A stretch of DNA of 64,000 bases, taken from contig JAPLCC010000011.1 in the NCBI GenBank assembly GCA_026392415.1, positions 165,597-229,596 of the forward strand, in the 5' to 3' direction. This DNA comes from Propionibacteriales bacterium (GTDB lineage Bacteria; Actinomycetota; Actinomycetes; Propionibacteriales; Nocardioidaceae). Under the pieces are notes generated by a model. It worked only from the letters and a program-made list of their open reading frames with translations. It had not been told where the DNA came from and searched no databases. Below, piece by piece: positions 41,932-50,478 of this stretch (the stretch's first letter is position 1; the number at the start of each line of letters is the position of its first letter). The position numbers were made by a program, and so were the translations under genes.

Positions 41932-42588
41932 TCAGGCGTGCGCGAGCGACAGCTTGAGGGCGAACCCCAGGAAGATCGCGCCGATCGCCGAGGTGCCGGC
42001 GACGGACAGGGCCCGACGGCGACGGAACGTCTCGGCCAGCCGGGTGCCACCGAAGATCAGCGCCGACAGGTAGGCCGCGCTCGCGATCTGGGCGAGGACG
42101 CCGAGCGCGAGGAACGACAACGCCGGGTGTGCGTACGCCGGGTCGACGAACTGCACGAAGAACGCGACGAAGAACAAGATCGCCTTCGGGTTCAGCAGGC
42201 TGATGACGAGTGCCCGGCGATAGGGCCGCTCGTCCGGTGCCATCGGCGGCGCGCCGTCGGCCACCGCCTGTACGGCGCGGTGGCGTGCCCGCCACATCAG
42301 GAAGGCGCCGCGCAGCATGGTGAAGGCGAGGTAGCCGAGGTAGCCCGCGCCGACGTACTTCACGATCGAGAAGGCCAGGTCGTTGGCCTGGAGCAGCGAG
42401 GCGACGCCCGCGGCCGAGAGGGTCATCAGCACGGCATCGCCGGTGAACACGCCGGCCGCCGCGGCGTACCCGTCGCGTACGCCGCGCCGCGCTGCCACCG
42501 AGAGCACGTAGAGCGAGTTCGGTCCGGGCAGCAGGATGATCAGGATCAGGCCGACGAGATAGGTCGACAGGTCGGTGATGCCCAGCAC
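41932..42588 (-). CDS. LysE/LeuE-family amino acid exporter
   Basis: 218 residues from GTG 42588 with GAGGA 5 bases upstream. Six hydrophobic segments include the family motifs LILIILLPGPNSLYVLSVAARRG and AGVFTGDAVLMTLSAAG, and the later LVISLLNPKAILFFVAFFVQF. Such proteins export leucine, homoserine or related amino acids. Convergent with the SDR gene (10-base gap). Confidence 0.9.
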   Translation of the reverse strand: MLGITDLSTYLVGLILIILLPGPNSLYVLSVAARRGVRDGYAAAAGVFTGDAVLMTLSAAGVASLLQANDLAFSIVKYVGAGYLGYLAFTMLRGAFLMWRARHRAVQAVADGAPPMAPDERPYRRALVISLLNPKAILFFVAFFVQFVDPAYAHPALSFLALGVLAQIASAAYLSALIFGGTRLAETFRRRRALSVAGTSAIGAIFLGFALKLSLAHA

Positions 42589-42607
42589 CGACCGATCCTC
42601 CCACGAG

Positions 42608-42994
42608 TCAGTCGCGCGGCGGGCAGAGACAGAACGGGTGGCCGTCGGGGTCGATCATGACCTGCCACGCGCCGCCGCCGGGCTGTTCGCCGGCCACGGT
42701 CGCACCGAGCGAGATGGCGTGCTCGGCAGCAGCGGCGACGTCGGTGACGCGCAGGTCGAGGTGGAACTGTTGCGGGTGCTCCTGGCTGGGCCACTGCGGG
42801 CGGGCGTAGTCGGCGACCGTCTGGAAGTTGAAGGCGGAGCCGAGGATCGAGGCCGCGGCATAGCCGTACTCCGGGTAGTCGCCGGTGACCTCACCGCCGG
42901 TGAGGTCGGCGTAGAACTTCGCGAGGCGGGCGGCGTCGGACGCATCGATGGTGAAGGCGATCAGCTCGGTGATCGGGGAGGTGGATGTGGTCAT
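42608..42994 (-). CDS. VOC/glyoxalase-fold protein, single domain
   Basis: 128 residues from ATG 42994: ITELIAFTIDASDAARLAKFYADLTGGEV, PQQFHLDLRVTDVAAAAEHAISLGATV and QVMIDPDGHPFCLCPP. It fits the small dioxygenase-like VOC family. Substrate unknown. The stop is 19 bases before the LysE gene start, so the two could form an operon. Its promoter region adjoins the TetR operator at 43046. Confidence 0.85.
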   Translation of the reverse strand: MTTSTSPITELIAFTIDASDAARLAKFYADLTGGEVTGDYPEYGYAAASILGSAFNFQTVADYARPQWPSQEHPQQFHLDLRVTDVAAAAEHAISLGATVAGEQPGGGAWQVMIDPDGHPFCLCPPRD

Positions 42995-43045
42995 GCGCCC
43001 AGCGTGCACGACGGCACCGACACTGCCGCTGGCGAGGACCACTAC

Positions 43046-43065
43046 TTACTACGCCTGTGTAGTAA
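43046..43065. promoter_or_regulatory. TetR-type operator 1
   Basis: TTACTAC-GCCTGT-GTAGTAA is a perfect 7-base inverted repeat with a 6-base spacer. It lies just upstream of the -10 box (TACGGT, 43083-43088) of the 73-residue membrane protein gene. Operator 2 at 43964 shares TTACTAC-N6-GTAG. Confidence 0.72.
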
Positions 43066-43095
43066 TTGCGGCCGAAATCGCCTACGGTGCATCCC

Positions 43096-43317
43096 ATGAC
43101 GACCTCGACCGAGACCGAGAAGCAGCCGTTCGCGCTCCAGCACCTGCTGGTGGTGATGATCTGGCTCGGACTTCCGTACGTGATCGTCGGGGTGTTCTGG
43201 GCCGACGCCCACCGCGAGCACCTCGAAGGGCTGCACGGGATGGACAAGGTCTTCTCCTACCTCGGCGAGATCCTCGTGTGGCCGCTGTTGATCTTCGGAG
43301 ACATCACTCTCAAGTGA
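43096..43317 (+). CDS. Small membrane protein, 73 residues
   Basis: Two hydrophobic segments (LLVVMIWLGLPYVIVGVFWA and YLGEILVWPLLIFGDITL) flank a polar loop HREHLEGLHGMDKV. No family recognised. The start ATG 43096 has TACGGT 7 bases upstream and is probably leaderless. It is preceded by TetR operator 1 and converges with the tetR gene (8-base overlap), so it is likely a target of that repressor together with the DUF2236 gene. Confidence 0.75.
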   Translation: MTTSTETEKQPFALQHLLVVMIWLGLPYVIVGVFWADAHREHLEGLHGMDKVFSYLGEILVWPLLIFGDITLK

Positions 43318-43930
43318 CCCGACCGGGCGCGAGCCGGAGCAGCGCGGCAACCGCGCCGGTCAGCCGCTCGGCGGTGAACCGCTCCGGGTCGTCGAGGACG
43401 AGTTGACCGAACCGCTCGAGTGTCGCGAGCACGGCGTGCGACAGCACCTCCGCGTCGGTCCGTTTGCCCAGGGCCCCGGCCACCAGCCGCTCCACGACGA
43501 CCCGGACCTGTTCGCGGTCGCTCTCGACGCGCTCGCGCACCACCTCGGGCGCGTTCGTCGCGCTCTGCAGGATCGCGCGCCAGGTGACGGGATCGTCGAG
43601 CAGCATCTGGTGCAGCAGCGGGCCGGCCTGGCGCACGAGCGTCGCCGGGTCGCCGTCCTCGGGTTCCTGGGGGAGTGCGCTGAAGAGCTGTAGCAACGCG
43701 CGCTGCTGCTGGCGTTCGAGCAGGGACATCAGCAGCGCGCCCAAGCCGTCGAAGGCGCCGTACACGACCGGGCGGGTGACGCCGGCCTCCTTGGCGATGG
43801 CATCGATCGAGACGCCGTCGTACCCGTCGCGACCGATGATCCTCAAGGCCGCGTCCATGAGTTGTTCGCGGCGCTCGGCCATGGGCACGCGGGCGGCGTA
43901 CGGCCGCCTCTTGCGGGCCTGGTCCGACAT
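43310..43930 (-). CDS. TetR-family repressor
   Basis: 206 residues from ATG 43930, with TAAGGT 7 bases upstream (leaderless). The HTH reads RREQLMDAALRIIGRDGYDGVSIDAIAKEAGVTRPVVYGAFDGLGALLMSLL. The C-terminal ligand-binding domain is helical. Two copies of TTACTAC-N6-GTAG lie at its flanks: one between this gene and the divergent DUF2236 gene, and one before the convergent small membrane gene. It therefore probably represses both and itself. The inducer is unknown. Confidence 0.92.
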   Translation of the reverse strand: MSDQARKRRPYAARVPMAERREQLMDAALRIIGRDGYDGVSIDAIAKEAGVTRPVVYGAFDGLGALLMSLLERQQQRALLQLFSALPQEPEDGDPATLVRQAGPLLHQMLLDDPVTWRAILQSATNAPEVVRERVESDREQVRVVVERLVAGALGKRTDAEVLSHAVLATLERFGQLVLDDPERFTAERLTGAVAALLRLAPGRVT

Positions 43931-43963
43931 GCGCACAACCTTAGATGAGCGAAGGGCTTCCAT

Positions 43964-43983
43964 TTACTACACAACTGTAGCAT
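43964..43983. promoter_or_regulatory. TetR-type operator 2
   Basis: TTACTAC-ACAACT-GTAGCAT overlaps the -10 box (TAGCAT) of the DUF2236 gene and lies about 34 bases upstream of the tetR start. It matches operator 1 in both half-sites except for the last two or three bases, so one repressor should recognise both. Confidence 0.7.
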
Positions 43984-43992
43984 TCTGGGGGC

Positions 43993-45051
43993 ATGGCGAT
44001 TCTCAACAAGCGCGACATCACTCCGGCCGAGGACTACGGGTTCTTCGGACCCGACTCCGTGGCCTGGAAGGTGTGGGGCTACCCGACCTCCCTGACCATC
44101 GGCTTCAGCCGTGCGGTCGTGGTCGAGGAGCTCGACCCGAACCTGGTGGCCTCCGTCGACCGGACCCAGGACATCTACAAGCGTCCGAAGACCCGCTACG
44201 ACCGGACCATCCACTACTTCGCGCTCGTCGCCTTCGGTGACAGCCGCACCACCACCCGCGCCGCCGACATCCTCGTGAAGGTGCACAGCAAGGCGATCGG
44301 CACCGAGCCCTACGGCGGCGGCAGGTACGACGCCAACGACCCCGACTCGCAGCTGTGGATCCTGGTCACCGGCTGGCACTCGGTCCTCAAGGCCTACGAG
44401 ATGTACGGCCCCGGCAAGCTGTCGGAGGCCGACGAGCTGAGGTTCTGGGAGGAATGTGCGGTCGCCGCCGAGCTGCAGACCTGCAACCCGGACGACGTCC
44501 CGCGCAATCGCGCAGAGCTGCACGCCTACTACGAGCGGATGCGTCCGCTGATGTCCGGATCGCCCATCGCGCAGCGGGCGATGCACCACCTCATGGACAT
44601 CGACGCGCTGATCACGCTGCCGCGGGTGCTGCGGCCGGCCCAGTGGGTGGTCGGAAGGTTCTTCGCGGCTGGCGTCATCGCCACCCTCCCGGAGTGGATG
44701 CGCGAGATGGGTGACCTGCCCCAACGACGCGCCACCGACATCGCGGTGCGGCCGATCCTGCGGGGAGTCTTCGCCGCCCTGACGTTGAGCAAGCGCCTTC
44801 AGCTGCGGGTGCTCGCCCTGCTCTCGCCGAGCACCATCCCGGTCGTCGCGCCGGTCTTCCGCGGCATCGCGCCGACGAACCCCGAGGTCCTCACGCCCGC
44901 GGAGGCCCGTGAACGCTACGGCTTCGACAAGCCCGCCGAGGCGCACCTCGCGTGGCGCCAGAAGCAGCACGAGAAGGTCTTCGGTCTCGGAGAGGCGCCC
45001 AGCGACGCCGGCCTGCTCGAGTCGGTGCCGGTCCTGGGACGGTTGGCCTGA
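43993..45051 (+). CDS. DUF2236/MpaB-family putative heme oxygenase-like protein
   Basis: 352 residues. The order of conserved features (GFFGPDSVAWKVWGYPTSLTIGFSRAVVVEELDPNLV, RYDRTIHYFALVAFGD, LVKVHSKAIG, WILVTGWHSVLKAYEMYG) fits the DUF2236 family, which includes the fungal MpaB oxygenase and bacterial latex-clearing protein. The conserved Arg/His residues could bind heme b. Substrate unknown, perhaps a lipid or terpenoid. It is divergent from tetR and overlaps the coiled-coil gene's start by one base, so it is repressed by TetR and co-expressed with that gene. Confidence 0.85.
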   Translation: MAILNKRDITPAEDYGFFGPDSVAWKVWGYPTSLTIGFSRAVVVEELDPNLVASVDRTQDIYKRPKTRYDRTIHYFALVAFGDSRTTTRAADILVKVHSKAIGTEPYGGGRYDANDPDSQLWILVTGWHSVLKAYEMYGPGKLSEADELRFWEECAVAAELQTCNPDDVPRNRAELHAYYERMRPLMSGSPIAQRAMHHLMDIDALITLPRVLRPAQWVVGRFFAAGVIATLPEWMREMGDLPQRRATDIAVRPILRGVFAALTLSKRLQLRVLALLSPSTIPVVAPVFRGIAPTNPEVLTPAEARERYGFDKPAEAHLAWRQKQHEKVFGLGEAPSDAGLLESVPVLGRLA

Positions 45052-45341
45052 TGGGGCTCAATCCGGTTGCCGACATCCTCAAGCGCACCGACCGGGTGCT
45101 CAAGAGCGCCGACGCGGCCCTGGGCAACGTCGACCAGACGCTCGGCACCGTCGACGGGACGCTGACCGGGGTCGACCAGAAGCTCGCCACCGTCGACGCG
45201 ACCCTCGCCGAGACCAAGGCGGTGCTCACCGAGGTGCAGACGCTGCTCGGTGACCTCAACGACAAGCTGGTGCTGCTCGACGAGGTCCCCGACCTCAAGG
45301 CCAAGCTCGACAAGGTGCTCGCGGCGGTCGAGAAGGGCTGA
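45051..45341 (+). CDS. Small coiled-coil protein with heptad repeats
   Basis: 96 residues. Seven-residue units recur: VDQTLGT, VDGTLTG, VDQKLAT, VDATLAE, TKAVLTE, giving an amphipathic helix from about residue 20 to 70 that should oligomerise. No membrane span. It is translationally coupled to the DUF2236 gene (TGATG) and so may assemble or anchor that protein. No function recognised. Confidence 0.75.
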   Translation: MGLNPVADILKRTDRVLKSADAALGNVDQTLGTVDGTLTGVDQKLATVDATLAETKAVLTEVQTLLGDLNDKLVLLDEVPDLKAKLDKVLAAVEKG

Positions 45342-45444
45342 CAGGCTGCAAGAAGTGGTCAGGAAGTACGCCGCGCACGGGGCTGTTCTGCTTGGCTGGT
45401 CGGGCCCCACGTTTGTTCCGGCCCGTTTCGGCGATGATGACGCC

Positions 45445-45783
45445 ATGTGGGAGCAGTACCAGCCGCCCAGCGAGCAGCCGACGGAGCCGGTGCAGCGCGT
45501 GACCCGGCGACCACCGGTGGTTGCGGGCGGCGCCCGGTCGAGAGGTGCGGGCGCCGTCGTCGGGCTGGCCGCGACCGTGGTGATCGTCGGGAGCGGCCTC
45601 GCCATCGCCGGGTCGGGGAACGACGAACCCGACTACTCCGGCTTCTACGACTGCGTGGCCGCCGAGGAGGCGGACGACCCCGGCCTGCTCTCACCGGCCG
45701 ACCTGTGCGAGATCGGCAACGAGCGACCGCCGGACTACGTCGACGACTACGAGTACGACCTTTTCGAGGACAGCGGCTACTGA
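45445..45783 (+). CDS. Single-span membrane protein, acidic exterior
   Basis: 112 residues. A Pro/Gln-rich N-terminus is followed by one membrane span (GAVVGLAATVVIVGSGLAIAG, about 36-56) and an acidic C-terminus with two Cys (YDCVAAEE, DLCEIGNE) and Tyr/Asp repeats (YVDDYEYDLFED). The function is unknown. The next gene starts 1 base after the stop. No confident promoter or ribosome site was found, so the start is moderately certain. Confidence 0.65.
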   Translation: MWEQYQPPSEQPTEPVQRVTRRPPVVAGGARSRGAGAVVGLAATVVIVGSGLAIAGSGNDEPDYSGFYDCVAAEEADDPGLLSPADLCEIGNERPPDYVDDYEYDLFEDSGY

Positions 45784-45784
45784 C

Positions 45785-46078
45785 GTGGAGTTCACCTTCA
45801 CCGGCACGGTCATCGAGTGGCGCGGCCCGGCGCCGTACTTCTTCCTCACGGTGCCCGAGGACGACAGCGATGTCATCAAGGAAGCCGCGCGCGGCCAGGA
45901 GTACTGGGGCCAGGTCGCCGTCGAGGTCCGTATCGGTGACACCGCCTTCACGACCGCGCTGTTCCCGAAGGACGGTCGTTACCTCGTGCCGCTCCGCGTC
46001 GCCGTACGCCGGGAAGCGGGCATCGAGCCCGACATGGAGCTCACCGCGTCGCTGAGCCTGGCTTCGCGGCCCGGCTAG
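45785..46078 (+). CDS. DUF1905-domain protein
   Basis: 97 residues from GTG 45785: EFTFTGTVIEWRGPAPYFFLTVPEDDSDVIKEAA, YWGQVAVEVRIGDTAFTTALFPKDGRYLVPLRVAVRREAGIEPDMEL. This matches the DUF1905 beta-barrel pattern (GxVxxWxGPxxYxFVxxP...GWGxVxVxxxIGxTxFxTSLFPxxGGYLLPVKxxVRxAxGI). Function unknown. It is coupled to the preceding membrane gene. Confidence 0.87.
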   Translation: MEFTFTGTVIEWRGPAPYFFLTVPEDDSDVIKEAARGQEYWGQVAVEVRIGDTAFTTALFPKDGRYLVPLRVAVRREAGIEPDMELTASLSLASRPG

Positions 46079-46142
46079 CCTCACGACGTGCCCGTCACCC
46101 TCGCCCATCCGGCGGCCGTGGCGTGGGCTGCGGCGCCGCCGG

Positions 46143-46613
46143 TCAGCGACCCGGGCGTTCCCGCAGGACCACCGGCTCCCGCGAGAACGCCGACAACGTC
46201 GCCCTGACCGCATCGGAGATCGGCCAGGACGACTGGGCGGCCGGATCCCACAGCACGACGGTGCTCTCGCCGACGATCGCCGGCTCGCGGTCCGGCGCGA
46301 CGCGCAGCTCGTAGGAGACCGCCATCGAGGACCGCCCGACGTGCCCGATCCACATTCGCACCAGGAACGGCTGGTAGGCCACGAACCGCATCTCGGCGTT
46401 GTAGTTGACCTGTTGCGATCCCATCAGGTCGGTGATGCCGGCCGGCACGTCGCGGAACAGGCCGGGGAGCTCGGAGCCGGGCAGGGGCGCGAACCGGAAG
46501 AACAGCAGCCGCGCCTCGTCGAGCACGCGCAGCGCCTCGACGTTGTCGACGTGACCACCGAGGTTCACGTCGCGCAGCCGGGCCTGGATCTCGCACTCGA
46601 AGTAGTCACCCAC
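46143..46613 (-). CDS. Hotdog-fold acyl-CoA thioesterase
   Basis: 156 residues from GTG 46613: FECEIQARLRDVNLGGHVDNVEALRVLDEAR, QVNYNAEMRFVAYQPFLVRMWIGHVGRSSMAVSYEL and ESTVVLWD. The D-x-x-x-x-GHV-N motif is that of 4-hydroxybenzoyl-CoA-type thioesterases. It hydrolyses an acyl-CoA, unknown which. Downstream of kdpE (21-base gap) and possibly read through from the kdp operon. Confidence 0.85.
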   Translation of the reverse strand: MGDYFECEIQARLRDVNLGGHVDNVEALRVLDEARLLFFRFAPLPGSELPGLFRDVPAGITDLMGSQQVNYNAEMRFVAYQPFLVRMWIGHVGRSSMAVSYELRVAPDREPAIVGESTVVLWDPAAQSSWPISDAVRATLSAFSREPVVLRERPGR

Positions 46614-46634
46614 GGGCGCATCCTCGCAGCACGC

Positions 46635-47312
46635 TCACGGCTCGAAGCGGTAGCCCATCCCCGGTTCGTTGCGGAAGTGCACGGGCCTGGCCGGGTCTGA
46701 CTCCAGCTTGCGCCGGAGCTGCGCCATGTAGAGGCGCAGGTTGCCGTGGGCGGTCTCGTAGCCCGGACCCCAGACCTCGGTCAGCAGCTGGCGCTGGCTC
46801 ATCAGCCGGCCCGGGTTGCGCACCAGGACCTCGAGCAGGTGCCACTCGGTCGGCGTTAGCCGCACCTCCACCCCGTCGACGGTGGCGCGAGTGGCGGCGA
46901 GGTCCACGCGCACCGAGCCGAACTCGACGGCGTCCTCGCCCGCCTCGATGGGCGTCGTACGACGCAGCATCACCCGCAGTCGCGCCAGCAGCTCGTCCAT
47001 CCCGAACGGCTTGGTCACGTAGTCGTCGGCGCCCGCGTCGAGCGCGTCGACCTTGTCGGCACTGTCGCTGCGACCGGACAGCACGAGGATCGGGACGGCC
47101 GATCGTGCGCGCAGTTGAGCGATCACGTCGACGCCGTCCAGGTCGGGCAGGCCCAGGTCGAGGATCACGATGTCCGGGGGAGCGATGTCGGCCATCGCCA
47201 GCGCCTCCACGCCGTCGGCGGCGGTGGTGACCTCATAGCCACGCGCGCGCAGGTTGATGGCGAGCGCCCGCACGATCTGTGGCTCGTCGTCCACCACCAT
47301 GATCTTGGTCAT
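46635..47312 (-). CDS. kdpE: KdpE response regulator
   Basis: 225 residues. Receiver: VDDE, phospho-acceptor Asp in IVILDLGLPDLDG, Ser in LSGRSD, Lys in VTKPFGMDELLARLR. The OmpR-type effector ends QLRRKLESDPARPVHFRNEPGMGYRFEP, which is the KdpE-type C-terminus. It activates kdpFABC under potassium limitation when phosphorylated by KdpD. Coupled to kdpD by a 4-base overlap (ATGA). Its probable target sites are the GTTAGG repeats at 54845-54924. Confidence 0.95.
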   Translation of the reverse strand: MTKIMVVDDEPQIVRALAINLRARGYEVTTAADGVEALAMADIAPPDIVILDLGLPDLDGVDVIAQLRARSAVPILVLSGRSDSADKVDALDAGADDYVTKPFGMDELLARLRVMLRRTTPIEAGEDAVEFGSVRVDLAATRATVDGVEVRLTPTEWHLLEVLVRNPGRLMSQRQLLTEVWGPGYETAHGNLRLYMAQLRRKLESDPARPVHFRNEPGMGYRFEP

Positions 47313-49849
47313 CCCACACGCTCCCTGATGCCGAGGTCCGGGCTCCCGGGGTCACTGTGAGCGCGCGGCAACGAGATCACCATGGTCAGTCCTCCACCGG
47401 GGGTCTCTTCGGGGTCCAGTGTCCCGCCCATGGCTTCCACCAGTCCCCGCGCCAGGGCGAGACCGAGGCCGACGCCCGTGCTGTTGTCATGGTCCCCGAG
47501 CCGCTGGAACGGCAGGAACACCCGTTCGTAGGCGTCGGCGGGGATCCCGGGTCCGGTGTCGACGATGCGGATCTCCACCCGGTCCAGCACGCCACTTGCC
47601 TGCACCAGTGGGGGCACGCCGGCGGGGGAGTAGCGCTGTGCGTTGGACAGCACGTTCACCACCACCCGCTCGAGCAGGGCTGCATCGACCAGGGCCGCGG
47701 GGAGTCCTGCCGTCACGTCGAGCTGAACCGGACGTGAAGCCACGGTCACGTCGTCGAGGGCGCCGGCAATGACGTCCTCGATCAGCACCGGGGACAGATG
47801 GATCGGAAGCGCCCCGGCCTGGAGGCGGCTGAGGTCGAGCAGGCTGTCGACGAGGCCGGCCAGGGTGTCGAGGGCACCATCGGCCGTACGGAGCAATTCT
47901 CGCCGGTCCTCCCGCGTGAGGTCGACGTCCTCCGACCGCATGCCGGAGACAGCGGCCTTCGCTGCTGCCAGCGGCGTACGCAGATCGTGTCCGACGGCGG
48001 CCAGGAGAGCAGAGCGCACCTTGTTCGCCTCCGCCAGCGGCGCCGCCTGCGCGGCCTCCTCTGCCAGCCGGATCTGGTGCACGGCCTGGCTGGTGCGCGC
48101 GGCGAAGGCCGCCGCCACGCGAGCGTCCTCCGGCGCGAGCCCGCGACCCTTGAGGGCAAGGATGGTGTCCGTTCCGGCCGCCACCTTGGTGTCGGCGTCA
48201 CCGGGTTCTGCGGCCGGATCGGGTCCGGCCGAACCGACCAGCTGCCACACCCCGGCACTCTTCTCGAGGTACGCGACCGACGTGAGCGACAGACTCTCGC
48301 GGAACCGCTCCAGCAGGGCTGCCAGATCCTGGCTGCCGGTCAGCGGCATGGCGGCGAGGCTGGCCAGGATGTGCGATTCCGCCACGGCTCGCGCCGCCTG
48401 ACGGGTGCGCCGGGCTGCGAGGTCGACCACGGAGCTGACCATCGTCGCGACGAGGACATAGACGAAGAGGGCGAGCGCGTTGTTCGTGTCGCCGATGGTG
48501 AGGGTGTGCACCGGGGGCGTGAAGAAGAAGTTCAGCAGGAACGACCCGAGGGCTGCGGCCAGCAGCGCCGGACCGACGCCGCCCACCAGTGCCACCACGA
48601 CGACGAGCAACAGGAACAGCAGCACGTCGCTGACCAGGTTGAGGGCGTGGTCGACCGGCAGCAGGGCCAGGGTCAGCAGCATCGGCAGCACCAGCCCCAA
48701 CACGTAGCCCCGCACCCGGCGGCGCACGCTCAGCGCCCCCGTGCCGACCGGAAGCCGTCTCCCGCCGCCCGCGTGCGAGTGCGAGACGATGTGGACATCG
48801 ATGTCGCCGGAGGCGCGGATGGTGCGCAGCCCGATACCCGGCGGGGCGAAGAACGTCGCCCATCGGGGACGCCGGCTGTCGCCGAGCACGAGCTGGGTCG
48901 CGTTCTCGGCGCGGGCGAAGGACAGCAGGGTCTCCGGGACGTCGTCACCGAGCAGTTGGTGGTAGGACCCTCCCAGCGACTCGACGAGCTGGTGCTGGTG
49001 CGTGAGGTGGGTCGGGTCCGCAGCGGTCAGGCCGTCGGAGCGCGTGACGTGCAGGGCGAGCAGGTCACCGGTACCGGAACGGGCGGCGATGCGGGCGGCT
49101 CGTCGTACCAGCTGTTCGCCCTCGGGTCCGCCGGTGAGCGCGACCACGACCCGCTCCCGCGCCTCCCAGGTCCCGGTGATGTCGTGGCGGCGCCGGTAGC
49201 CCAGCAGAGCGTCGTCCACCTTGTCGGCGACCCACAGCAGCGCCAGTTCGCGAAGGGCGGTGAGGTTGCCCTCGCGGAAGTAGTTCGACAGCGCGGCATC
49301 GATCTTGTCGGGGGCGTAGACGTTGCCGTGGGCGAGCCGGCGACGCAGTGCCTCGGCGGACATGTCGACCAGCTCGACCTGGTCGGCGGCCCGCACCACG
49401 GAGTCGGGCACCGTTTCGCGCTGCGGGACCCCGGTGATCTTCTCGACGACGTCGTTCACGGACTCGAGGTGCTGGATGTTCACCGTCGAGATCACGTCGA
49501 TTCCGGCGGCCAGCAGCTCCTCGACGTCCTCCCAGCGCTTTGCATTGCGAGACCCCGGGACGTTGGTGTGCGCCAGCTCGTCGACCAGGACCACCTTCGG
49601 GTTCCGTCGCAGTACGCCGTCGAGATCCATCTCGTCGAGCAGGGCACCGCGATGATTCACGGTCCGCCGGGGGATCGTCTCGAGACCGGCGAGCATGTCG
49701 GCCGTGTGGGTGCGGCCATGGGTCTCGACGAAGCCCACGACGACATCGGTTCCGCGATCGAGTCGGCGGCGCGCCTCACCGAGCATCGCGTAGGTCTTGC
49801 CCACGCCAGGCGCCGCACCGAGGTAGACCCGCAGCCGACCACGCTTCAT
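47309..49849 (-). CDS. kdpD: KdpD sensor histidine kinase
   Basis: 846 residues. The N-terminal KdpD domain has GAAPGVGKTYAMLGEARRRLDRGTDVVVGFVETHGR (Walker A) and a conserved VDELAHTNVPGSRN; then a USP-like domain (about 225-350), four membrane segments (DUF4118, about 370-475), a GAF-like region, HisKA AAVGHDLRTPLAAAKAAV and an ATPase domain with NVLSNAQRYSP, DTGPGIP and GVGLGLALARGLVEAMGG. It senses potassium and turgor. Located after kdpC by 4 bases and coupled to kdpE. Confidence 0.96.
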   Translation of the reverse strand: MKRGRLRVYLGAAPGVGKTYAMLGEARRRLDRGTDVVVGFVETHGRTHTADMLAGLETIPRRTVNHRGALLDEMDLDGVLRRNPKVVLVDELAHTNVPGSRNAKRWEDVEELLAAGIDVISTVNIQHLESVNDVVEKITGVPQRETVPDSVVRAADQVELVDMSAEALRRRLAHGNVYAPDKIDAALSNYFREGNLTALRELALLWVADKVDDALLGYRRRHDITGTWEARERVVVALTGGPEGEQLVRRAARIAARSGTGDLLALHVTRSDGLTAADPTHLTHQHQLVESLGGSYHQLLGDDVPETLLSFARAENATQLVLGDSRRPRWATFFAPPGIGLRTIRASGDIDVHIVSHSHAGGGRRLPVGTGALSVRRRVRGYVLGLVLPMLLTLALLPVDHALNLVSDVLLFLLLVVVVALVGGVGPALLAAALGSFLLNFFFTPPVHTLTIGDTNNALALFVYVLVATMVSSVVDLAARRTRQAARAVAESHILASLAAMPLTGSQDLAALLERFRESLSLTSVAYLEKSAGVWQLVGSAGPDPAAEPGDADTKVAAGTDTILALKGRGLAPEDARVAAAFAARTSQAVHQIRLAEEAAQAAPLAEANKVRSALLAAVGHDLRTPLAAAKAAVSGMRSEDVDLTREDRRELLRTADGALDTLAGLVDSLLDLSRLQAGALPIHLSPVLIEDVIAGALDDVTVASRPVQLDVTAGLPAALVDAALLERVVVNVLSNAQRYSPAGVPPLVQASGVLDRVEIRIVDTGPGIPADAYERVFLPFQRLGDHDNSTGVGLGLALARGLVEAMGGTLDPEETPGGGLTMVISLPRAHSDPGSPDLGIRERVG

Positions 49850-49853
49850 GTGC

Positions 49854-50465
49854 TCAGTGTCCCCGATCGGACACGGCGTCGAGGGCGAGGTTCAGCTCGA
49901 GCACGTTGACGCGCGGCTCACCGAGGAATCCGAGCACCCGGCCCGCGGTGCTGTCGGCCACGAGGTCACGCACGACCTCGACGCTCAGGCCGCGCTCCTC
50001 GGCCACCCGGGTCACCTGCTGCGCGGCGTAGGCCGGTGAGATGTGCGGGTCCAGGCCGGACCCGCTGGCCAGCACCGCATCGGGGGCCACGTCTGCGGGC
50101 GAGATGCCGTCGAAGGCCGCGACATCCTTGATCCGCTGGCGGACCTCGGCGACGAACTCCGGGTTCGCGGGGGACAGGTTGGAAGCGGAGCTGGACAGGG
50201 CGTCGTAGCCCTCACCTGCGGCCGAGGGCCGCGACTGGAAGTAGGACCTGTCGCCGGCGAAGGACTGGCCGATGAGGGTCGAGCCCACGACCTGGCCGTC
50301 ACGTTCGACCAGGGAGCCGTCAGCCCGGCCCGGGACGACCGCCTGGGCGAAGCCGGTGAGCGCGAGGGGGTAGGCCAGGCCGAGCAGCAGCGTCATCACG
50401 GCCAGTGCGCGCGCCGCGGCGCCGAGCTGGGTGAGCGCACCGCGAAGGGTGGAGGTGGTGGTCAT
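49854..50465 (-). CDS. kdpC: Potassium-transporting ATPase subunit C
   Basis: 203 residues with one N-terminal membrane span (ALAVMTLLLGLAYPLALTGFAQ) and periplasmic domain motifs GSTLIGQSFAGDRSYFQSRPSA, ASNLSPANPEFVAEV, ASGSGLDPHISPAYAAQQV and GRVLGFLGEPRVNVLELN. KdpC stabilises the KdpFAB complex and increases ATP affinity. Ribosome site GAAGGAG precedes ATG 50465. Confidence 0.96.
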   Translation of the reverse strand: MTTTSTLRGALTQLGAAARALAVMTLLLGLAYPLALTGFAQAVVPGRADGSLVERDGQVVGSTLIGQSFAGDRSYFQSRPSAAGEGYDALSSSASNLSPANPEFVAEVRQRIKDVAAFDGISPADVAPDAVLASGSGLDPHISPAYAAQQVTRVAEERGLSVEVVRDLVADSTAGRVLGFLGEPRVNVLELNLALDAVSDRGH

Positions 50466-50478
50466 GTCGTCGTCTCCT

